Origin: JACVRW01 sp034664105
Lineage (GTDB): Bacteria; Actinomycetota; Thermoleophilia; Solirubrobacterales; Thermoleophilaceae
DNA length: 19,326 bases
Direction: 5' to 3'
Assembly (NCBI GenBank): GCA_034664105.1
Contig: JAXDIH010000157.1
Location: 1-19,326 of the forward strand
The notes under the pieces are model-generated. The model worked only from the letters and a program-made list of their open reading frames with translations, was not told the DNA's origin and did not search any database. Every line of letters begins with the position of its first letter. The stretch's first letter is position 1. The position numbers were made by a program, and so were the translations under genes. Shown piece after piece: positions 7,224-12,986 of this stretch.

Positions 7224-7802
7224 GTGATCGCCTCAGTCCGCGGCGAGGTCCTCACCCGGCTGGCCGGCGAGGTCGTCATCGAGGCCGGCGGGATCGGCTA
7301 CAAGCTGGCCGTCTCCTCGGAGACGCTCAGCTCCGTGCCCGCCGCCGGCGAGCAGGCCCGGCTGTTCACCCACCTGGTGATGCGCGACGACGCCATGAAC
7401 CTGTACGGCTTCGCCAGCAAGTCCGAGCGCGAGCTGTTCCTGATGCTGATCGGTGTGCAGTCGGTCGGCCCCAAGGTGGCGCTGGCCGTCCTCTCGGGTG
7501 GCAGCCCGCGTGAGCTGCTCAACGCGATCGCGTCCGGCGACAGCGCCCGCTTCCAGGCCGTGCCCGGGATCGGCAAGCGCACCGCCGAGCGCATCATCGT
7601 CGAGCTGCGCGAGAAGGTGGCGGGCAAGGTGAGCGACGAGATCGTGGTGCGCCACACCGCCACCGACGACCCGCGCACGCTCGCGCGCGAGGGCCTGCTC
7701 GGGCTCGGCTTCACCCCCCAGGAGGCCGACGGCATGCTCGACACCGCGGCGGGCGACACGCCCGAGGACCTGATCTCCGAGGCGCTCAAGGCGGCCCGGT
7801 GA
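7224..7802 (+). CDS. ruvA: Holliday junction branch-migration subunit RuvA
   Basis: 192 residues, near the usual 190-205. RuvA tetramers bind Holliday junctions and load the RuvB motor. The N-terminal OB-fold domain starts MIASVRGEVLTRLAGEVVIE and has LYGFASKSERELFLMLI. Two helix-hairpin-helix motifs follow (LIGVQSVGPKVALAVLS; FQAVPGIGKRTAERIIVEL), and a C-terminal domain III (LAREGLLGLGFTPQEAD) binds RuvB. The start is GTG 7224. Its stop overlaps the ruvB GTG by four bases (GTGA), so the two subunits are translationally coupled. Confidence 0.97.
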   Translation: MIASVRGEVLTRLAGEVVIEAGGIGYKLAVSSETLSSVPAAGEQARLFTHLVMRDDAMNLYGFASKSERELFLMLIGVQSVGPKVALAVLSGGSPRELLNAIASGDSARFQAVPGIGKRTAERIIVELREKVAGKVSDEIVVRHTATDDPRTLAREGLLGLGFTPQEADGMLDTAAGDTPEDLISEALKAAR

Positions 7803-8842
7803 GCGGCGGCATCCGCACTCCGGGCGTCGAGCGCATCCAGGCTCCGGTGGCGCTGCCGGCGGAGGACGAGCTCGACCGCTCGCTGCGCCCCAAGAAGCTC
7901 GACGACTTCGTCGGCCAGGACCGCATCAAGCAGCAGCTGGAGATCTTCATCGAGGCCGCGCGCGCCCGCGGGGAGGCGCTCGACCACGTGCTGCTCGCCG
8001 GCCCCCCGGGCCTGGGCAAGACCTCGCTCGCGCAGATCGTCGCGAACGAGCTGGAGGTGGACTTCGTGCCCACCGCCGGCCCGGCGCTGGAGCGCAAGGG
8101 CGACGTGGCCAGCTACCTGACGGCGCTCGATTCGCGCGCCGTCTTCTTCGTCGACGAGATCCACCGGCTGCCGAAGGCGCTCGAGGAGACCTTCTATCCC
8201 GCCATGGAGGACCGCCGCCTCCCGATCACCGTGGGGCAGGGGGCCGGCGCCCGTGTGGTCACGCTCGACCTGCCCGAGTTCACCCTGATCGGGGCCACCA
8301 CTCGCACCGGCCTGCTGACCACGCCGCTGCGCGACCGCTTCGGCGTGACCCACCGCCTCGAGCTGTACGCGCCGGCGGAGCTGGCGCGGATCGTGCTGCG
8401 CTCGGCCGGGATCCTCGACCTCGACATCGACGACCCCGGCGCCGAGGCGATCGCCGCCCGCTCCCGCGGCACGCCCCGCGTGGCCAACCGGCTGCTCAAG
8501 CGCGTGCGCGACTTCGCGGAGGTGCGCGGCGCCGGCTCGATCGACGCGCGGGTGGCGCGCCAGGCGCTCGACCTGCTCGAGGTGGACGAGGCCGGCCTGG
8601 ACCGGCTCGATCGCGACATCCTGCGGAACATCTGCGGGAAGTTCGGTGGGGGCCCGGTCGGGCTCTCGACGCTGTCGGTCGCCGTGGGGGAGGAATCCGA
8701 CACGATCGAGGACGTCTACGAGCCCTACCTGCTCCAACAGGGCTTCCTGATGCGGACTCCGCGCGGACGAGTCGCCACCGACGCCGCCTTCGCCCACGTC
8801 GGCCTGGAAGCCCCTCGCGACGGGGCACAACGGCTCTTCTGA
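7799..8842 (+). CDS. ruvB: Holliday junction branch-migration ATPase RuvB
   Basis: 347 residues, the standard RuvB length. It is a hexameric AAA+ motor that pumps DNA through the RuvA-bound junction. Motifs in order: LRPKKLDDFVGQ (29-40), Walker A GPPGLGKT (68-75), Walker B VFFVDEIH (115-122), sensor-1 GATTR (165-169), the arginine-finger region PLRDRFG (176-182), sensor-2 region GTPRVANRLLKRVRDFAEV, and the C-terminal winged helix with VGLSTLSVAVGEESDTIEDVYEPYLLQQGFL. The GTG at 7799 overlaps the ruvA stop. The gene is followed by a 48-base gap with a fresh promoter candidate, so the ruv unit may end here. Confidence 0.98.
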   Translation: MSGGIRTPGVERIQAPVALPAEDELDRSLRPKKLDDFVGQDRIKQQLEIFIEAARARGEALDHVLLAGPPGLGKTSLAQIVANELEVDFVPTAGPALERKGDVASYLTALDSRAVFFVDEIHRLPKALEETFYPAMEDRRLPITVGQGAGARVVTLDLPEFTLIGATTRTGLLTTPLRDRFGVTHRLELYAPAELARIVLRSAGILDLDIDDPGAEAIAARSRGTPRVANRLLKRVRDFAEVRGAGSIDARVARQALDLLEVDEAGLDRLDRDILRNICGKFGGGPVGLSTLSVAVGEESDTIEDVYEPYLLQQGFLMRTPRGRVATDAAFAHVGLEAPRDGAQRLF

Positions 8843-8858
8843 GCGGGCATCCGGTTTT

Positions 8859-8873
8859 GCCACTTCGCGTGGC
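8859..8873. promoter_or_regulatory. Small dyad (possible operator) before the zinc-ribbon/PAS gene
   Basis: GCCACTTCGCGTGGC is a perfect 5-bp inverted repeat (GCCAC/GTGGC) around TTCGC, directly abutting the TAGCAT -10 candidate. It could be an operator or a chance GC-rich hairpin. Low confidence. Confidence 0.2.
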
Positions 8874-8879
8874 TAGCAT
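8874..8879 (+). promoter_or_regulatory. Candidate -10 (TAGCAT) for the zinc-ribbon/PAS-secDF unit
   Basis: TAGCAT is 11 bases before the ATG at 8891, in the short gap after ruvB. No Shine-Dalgarno is evident. A TTGCCA at 8857-8862 is too close (11 bases) to serve as its -35. Confidence 0.4.
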
Positions 8880-8890
8880 GGGCTGTTCGC

Positions 8891-9334
8891 ATGCCGATCT
8901 TCATTTGCCCGAATTGCGGCGACCGGAGTATCTCCACCGAGCGCACCGCCGGTTTCAAAGACCGGGCTCGCGCCTGCTCGAAATGCGGCTTCGGATTCGT
9001 GTTCGAGCTCCTCGACGACTACTACCCGGCCCCGAATGCCGCGTTCTTCCTGCTGGACCAGCAGGGTCGCCTGATCGGCACCGGCCGCGGCGCGCGCGAG
9101 CTGACCGGCCTGGGCGACCTGGACGTGATCGGTAGGTCGGTGCAGGACGTGCTCAACCTCGAGTTCGAGAACAACGAGGACCACGTGGGCACCGCGCTCG
9201 AGTGGGGAGTGCGGGTGCTCGACAAGCAGGTCACCGTGCACGCCGAAGGAGACCGCCCCGAGCCGGCGAAGGCGGACATCTTCCCCGCCTATGACGACGA
9301 CGGGGGACTTCTCCTCGTGCTCACGCCACGATGA
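8891..9334 (+). CDS. Zinc-ribbon and PAS-domain protein
   Basis: 147 residues. The N-terminus has two CxxC knuckles, C6-PN-C9 and C29-SK-C32, each followed by glycine, which makes a typical zinc ribbon. From about residue 45 it resembles a PAS fold: NAAFFLLDQQGRLIGTGRGARELTG, then a GRSVQDVLNLEF segment, ending in LLLVLTPR. There is no signal peptide, membrane segment, or output domain such as a kinase or DNA-binding module. A cytosolic sensor or adaptor is plausible, with the zinc ribbon contacting nucleic acid or protein and PAS binding a ligand; this is inference. It overlaps the secDF start by four bases (ATGA at 9331-9334), so it is co-translated with the translocase. YajC often sits just upstream of secD, but this protein is not YajC: it has no N-terminal membrane helix. 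I do not know a named family for it. Confidence 0.78.
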   Translation: MPIFICPNCGDRSISTERTAGFKDRARACSKCGFGFVFELLDDYYPAPNAAFFLLDQQGRLIGTGRGARELTGLGDLDVIGRSVQDVLNLEFENNEDHVGTALEWGVRVLDKQVTVHAEGDRPEPAKADIFPAYDDDGGLLLVLTPR

Positions 9335-12300
9335 CCAGCCGTACTCGCAACCTGACGATCCTCGGGATCGTGGCGGTCATGCTGGTGCTGGCCCTGTCCG
9401 TGATCGTGCCCGGCACGCCGCTGTCGAAGGACACGAAGCTCGGCCTCGACCTCGAGGGCGGCATCGAGCTCGTCTACGAGGGCCAGGCCACGCCACAGGT
9501 GCCGAAGGTCACCCCTCAGGCCGTCGACGACGCGATCGAGACGATGCGCAAGCGCGTGGACTCGCTCGGCGTCTCCGAGCCGGAGATCCAGCGCGCCGGT
9601 CAGAACCAGATCTCGGTCGGCCTGCCGGCCGTCCAGAACGCCGAGCGAGCCAAGGAGCAGGTGGGCACCACGGCGCGCCTGCAGTTCTACGACTGGGAGC
9701 CGAACGTCCTCACCAGCCGCGAGGTCTACGCGGGCAGCAAGGCGCTCTACCAGGCCACCGAGGCCGCCTCGAAGCAGAAGGGCAAGGCTGAGGCCACCGA
9801 CGTCCCGCCCGGGTCGGACCTGTCGCCCGCGGCGGCGGACAAGGCGAACAACACCGTCAAGGACCGCTACTACCTCTTCGGTCCCGACCAGCTTCCGATC
9901 GGCCCCGACAAGAAGCCGCTGCGCGCGGGCAACTACGAGCCGTCGAACACGTGCAAGGAGCTGCTGGCCGATTACGAGGCCAAGCCGGGCCCGGCGCCCA
10001 AGTTCGCCACGGACACCGAGTGCCAGGCGCAGCTGGACGCCCTCGGCTCGGGCGGCCCGCCGGCCGGCTCGCGCGTGATCAAGGTGCCCACGGGCGTGAT
10101 CGTGATCGAGCAGGAGCGGGCTCCCAACCAGCCGCCTCAGATCAAGCGCTTCACCGTGCTCGAGGACGACTCCGAGCTGTCCGGCGAGGACATCAAGAAC
10201 CCGCAGGCCAACACGGATCCCAACACGAACGCGCCGCTGGTGACGATGGAGTTCACCGGCAAGGGGCGCGAGGCGTTCGCGCGTGTGACCAAGCGCATCG
10301 CCCAGCGCGGCTTCGACGCCTCCACGCTGTCGCCGGGCGCCACCGACAAGCAGCAGTTCTTCCAGCGCTTCGCGATCACGCTCGACAACCAGATCGTCTC
10401 GCTGGCGACGATCGACTTCGTCTCCAATCCGGAGGGGATCGACGGTCGCACCGGCGCGCAGATCGAGAACGTGGGCGACTTCAACGCGGCCAACGACCTC
10501 GCCGAGAGCCTGCGGATCGGCGCGCTGCCGATCGACCTCAAGCTGATCTCGGAGACGCAGGTATCGGCCACGCTCGGTAAGCAGGCGCTGCACCAGGGTC
10601 TGCTGGCCGGAGCGGTGGGTCTGGCGCTGACGATCCTCTTCCTGCTCTTCTTCTACCGGGTGCTGGGCCTGGTGGCCACGGCGGCGCTGCTGATCTACGC
10701 GGCGTTCCTGTTCGCCCTGGTCAAGCTGATCCCGATCACGCTCACGCTGCCGGGGATCGCGGGGTTGGTGCTGACGCTGGCGGTGGCGGCGGACGCCAAC
10801 ATCGTCATGTTCGAGCGAATAAAGGAGGAGGTGCGCGCGGGCAGATCGATACCTGCCGCGATCTCCGCCGGGTACTCCAAGGCGCTCAGGACGATCATCG
10901 ACGCCAACGTCGTGACCGTCGGCGTGGCGTTCATCCTGTTCACGCTGGCCACGGCCGGCGTCAAGGGCTTCGCGTTCACGCTGGGAATCGGCACGCTCGT
11001 GTCGCTGTTCACGGCCGTGCTGGCCACGTCGGCGATCCTCGGGTCGCTGGCGCGCAGACGCGTGCTGCGCTCGCCCAGCGCGCTGGGCGCGGGCCGCGAG
11101 CACGTGAGCTGGCAGAAGTTCGACTTCATGGGCAAGGCGCGATGGTTCTTCTCGGTGTCGGGACTGATCCTGGCCGTGGGCGCGATCGCGATCTCCACGC
11201 TCGGCCTCAACTTCGGCATCGACTTCGAGTCCGGTACGCGGATCACGACGCCGTTGCAGCGCCCGGCCGACGTGGACCAGGTGCGCAACGTGCTCCAGCC
11301 GCTCGGCTACTCGGACGCCAAGATCCAGAACGTCAACGACCCGGAGCTGGGCAAGAACGTCTTCCAGATCTCGGTGCCGAAGCTGCCGCCGGACAAGGTG
11401 GACAGGGTCGAGCAGGCGCTCGACTCCAAGTTCGGGGTGGCGACCGACGACTTCTCGTCCAGCTCGATCGGGCCGACGTTCGGCGCGCAGATCGCGCGCA
11501 CGGCGCTGATCGCGGTGATCGCGTCGCTGCTGCTGATCTCGGTGTACATCGGGTTCCGCTTCGAGTGGAAGTTCGCGGTGCCGATCCTGATCGCGCTGGC
11601 GCACGACCTGCTGATCACATCGGGCGTGTACGCCCTGACCGAACGGGAGGTAACGACCTCGACGGTCGCCGCCTTGCTGACGATCATGGGCTACTCGCTC
11701 TACGACACGATCATCGTGTTCGACCGAATCCGAGAGAACGTGCCGCGCATGCCGCGCGCGACCTTCTCGCAGATCGCGAACCGCTCGATGTCCGAGGTGC
11801 TGACCAGATCGCTGGCCACGAGCTTCACCGTGCTGATGCCGGTGGGCGCGCTGATGCTGTTCGGCGGCGCGACGCTCAAGGACTTCGCGTTCGCCCTGCT
11901 TGTCGGCGTGGCCTCGGGCGCGTACTCGTCGATCTTCATCGCCACGCCGGTGCTGGTGGAGTGGAAGGAGCGCGAGCGGGGCTACATGCGCCGCCGCAAG
12001 ATGGTGATGGAGGAGCACGGAGGCATGGTGCCGGCGTTCGCGACCGGAGCGCTGGCGGCCGAGCCGGCGGCGGCAACCGCCGGCGGCGGCTCGGCGCCGA
12101 CGCGGACGAGGCGCGCCCGGCGAGCCGCTGGTCAGCCGGGAGCCGGTACGTCGCCGCGGGCGGCCGCTCCGCGTCAGGCCGCGCCACCGCCCGCTTCCCC
12201 GCCCGCGCCAGCTGCGCCACCGCGGACGGCCGCTCCGCGCCAGGCTGCGCCACCGCCGCCCGCTTCCCCGCCCGCCGCGCCGCCCGAGACGGCCGCGCCC

Positions 12301-12558
12301 GTGCCGGGACCCGCGTCCCCGCCCGCTGCGCCACCCGAGACGGCCGCGCCCGTCCCGGGCCCCGCTTCCCCGCCCGCCCGCGGCGACGGCGCCCCGCCCG
12401 CCGATGGCGTCCCGCCCGCCGATGGGGTCCCGGCGCGCGATGGCGCTCCCGCCGCCCCGCGCGAGTCGCGGACCACTTCCACGGCCGGCAGCGGCAGCCC
12501 GAAGGCCAAGCAGCCGAAGCGGCAGCGGCCGCGCAAGAAGCACGGAAGGAGTCGCTAG
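9331..12558 (+). CDS. secDF: Fused protein translocase subunit SecDF with Pro/Ala tail
   Basis: 1075 residues carrying SecD and SecF in one chain; B. subtilis SecDF is about 740. SecDF uses the proton-motive force to help pull preproteins through SecYEG. SecD half: first membrane helix about residues 8-27, the DLEGG motif (near 39-43), a large extracytoplasmic region to about 420, then five helices with GLVLTLAVAADANIVMFERI, where Asp488 matches the proton-path aspartate. SecF half from about residue 590: a membrane helix, GLNFGIDFESGTRI (canonical form is GIDFxGG, so one Gly is Ser here), a periplasmic region, and helices including TIMGYSLYDTIIVFDRI with Asp792. From about residue 890 a cytosolic tail of some 185 residues is Pro/Ala-rich with internal repeats and ends in a Lys/Arg cluster. 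The only two cysteines (C208, C231) lie in the SecD extracytoplasmic part. ATG 9331 overlaps the upstream stop. The core call is firm; the tail's role is unknown. Confidence 0.96.
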   Translation: MTSRTRNLTILGIVAVMLVLALSVIVPGTPLSKDTKLGLDLEGGIELVYEGQATPQVPKVTPQAVDDAIETMRKRVDSLGVSEPEIQRAGQNQISVGLPAVQNAERAKEQVGTTARLQFYDWEPNVLTSREVYAGSKALYQATEAASKQKGKAEATDVPPGSDLSPAAADKANNTVKDRYYLFGPDQLPIGPDKKPLRAGNYEPSNTCKELLADYEAKPGPAPKFATDTECQAQLDALGSGGPPAGSRVIKVPTGVIVIEQERAPNQPPQIKRFTVLEDDSELSGEDIKNPQANTDPNTNAPLVTMEFTGKGREAFARVTKRIAQRGFDASTLSPGATDKQQFFQRFAITLDNQIVSLATIDFVSNPEGIDGRTGAQIENVGDFNAANDLAESLRIGALPIDLKLISETQVSATLGKQALHQGLLAGAVGLALTILFLLFFYRVLGLVATAALLIYAAFLFALVKLIPITLTLPGIAGLVLTLAVAADANIVMFERIKEEVRAGRSIPAAISAGYSKALRTIIDANVVTVGVAFILFTLATAGVKGFAFTLGIGTLVSLFTAVLATSAILGSLARRRVLRSPSALGAGREHVSWQKFDFMGKARWFFSVSGLILAVGAIAISTLGLNFGIDFESGTRITTPLQRPADVDQVRNVLQPLGYSDAKIQNVNDPELGKNVFQISVPKLPPDKVDRVEQALDSKFGVATDDFSSSSIGPTFGAQIARTALIAVIASLLLISVYIGFRFEWKFAVPILIALAHDLLITSGVYALTEREVTTSTVAALLTIMGYSLYDTIIVFDRIRENVPRMPRATFSQIANRSMSEVLTRSLATSFTVLMPVGALMLFGGATLKDFAFALLVGVASGAYSSIFIATPVLVEWKERERGYMRRRKMVMEEHGGMVPAFATGALAAEPAAATAGGGSAPTRTRRARRAAGQPGAGTSPRAAAPRQAAPPPASPPAPAAPPRTAAPRQAAPPPPASPPAAPPETAAPVPGPASPPAAPPETAAPVPGPASPPARGDGAPPADGVPPADGVPARDGAPAAPRESRTTSTAGSGSPKAKQPKRQRPRKKHGRSR
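12161..12429 (+). repeat. In-frame tandem repeats encoding the SecDF C-terminal tail
   Basis: Three nested repeat types keep the reading frame. A 66-base unit (22 residues, TAAPRQAAPPPASPPAP-like) starts at 12161 and again at 12227, the second copy with one extra proline codon. A 51-base unit (SPPAAPPETAAPVPGPA) occupies 12265-12315 and 12316-12366, followed by a partial third copy. An 18-base unit (PPADGV) is at 12394-12411 and 12412-12429. All lengths are multiples of three. The array is likely to be length-variable between strains. Confidence 0.85.
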
Positions 12559-12561
12559 CCG

Positions 12562-12861
12562 ATGAGCCTGCTCGTTTGGATCATGATGGGCATCGCGGTC
12601 TGGCACTTCACGGTGTTCGTGCCGGATCGCTTCTGGGGCGGCATCGTCGGGGCCTTCCTGGCGGCGGGCATCTCCGCGGCGCTGTTCGGCCTGATCGTCA
12701 ACGGCGGCTCGGTCCCGGGCCAGAGCGACACGGACATCGTTCAGGCGCTGATCGCCGTCCCGGGCTCGGCGATCGGCCTAGCGCTCTCGTACTGGTACGG
12801 CGCGCGCAGCGACACCCAGCACGGCGTGGACCACGGTCACACGCGCGCCGGCTCGCACTGA
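12562..12861 (+). CDS. Small three-helix membrane protein of unknown function
   Basis: 99 residues. Three hydrophobic segments are visible: about 3-20 (LLVWIMMGIAVWHFTVFV), 25-46 (WGGIVGAFLAAGISAALFGLIV) and 60-79 (VQALIAVPGSAIGLALSYWYG), followed by a His-bearing tail (HGVDHGHTRAGSH) with four histidines. An AAGGAG Shine-Dalgarno (12546-12551) sits 10 bases before the ATG, unlike most genes here, and the start is only three bases after the secDF stop, so it belongs to the same unit. The glycine-rich helices recall transglycosylase-associated/GlsB-type small membrane proteins, but the match is weak. It lies between secDF and recJ; no function can be assigned. Confidence 0.72.
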   Translation: MSLLVWIMMGIAVWHFTVFVPDRFWGGIVGAFLAAGISAALFGLIVNGGSVPGQSDTDIVQALIAVPGSAIGLALSYWYGARSDTQHGVDHGHTRAGSH

Positions 12862-12875
12862 TCCGCCGCTAGCCG

Positions 12876-12893
12876 GTCGGCGCGAGCGCCGGC
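12876..12893 (+). terminator. Hairpin after the secDF unit
   Basis: A 7-bp stem (GTCGGCG with CGCCGGC, one G-T wobble) around a CGAG loop begins 14 bases after the small membrane protein gene. No T-run follows. The rest of this 125-base gap (12862-12986) shows no clear promoter motif for recJ. Confidence 0.3.
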
Positions 12894-12986
12894 AGGCGTG
12901 CCGCGAGTACGTGGAAGGTCTCAGGGCTTTGGGGTGGCCGTTCAACACGAGCGGCTCAGCCCATTCCGTCCGCTCTCCAGCGCAGG

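Noticed and set aside
8857..8862. TTGCCA as a -35 for the zinc-ribbon/PAS gene
   Set aside because: Only 11 bases separate it from TAGCAT; about 17 are needed.
8891..9334. Identification of the gene before secDF as yajC
   Set aside because: It has no N-terminal membrane helix and carries zinc-ribbon and PAS features that YajC lacks.
12394..12429. Short direct repeats considered as a CRISPR-like array
   Set aside because: They are contiguous 18-base coding repeats without spacers, inside the secDF frame.
9289..12606. A 1105-codon open frame on the minus strand opposite secDF
   Set aside because: It mirrors the codon periodicity of a GC-rich gene; its product is Arg/His/Gly low-complexity with no domain, while the plus strand encodes an unmistakable SecDF.
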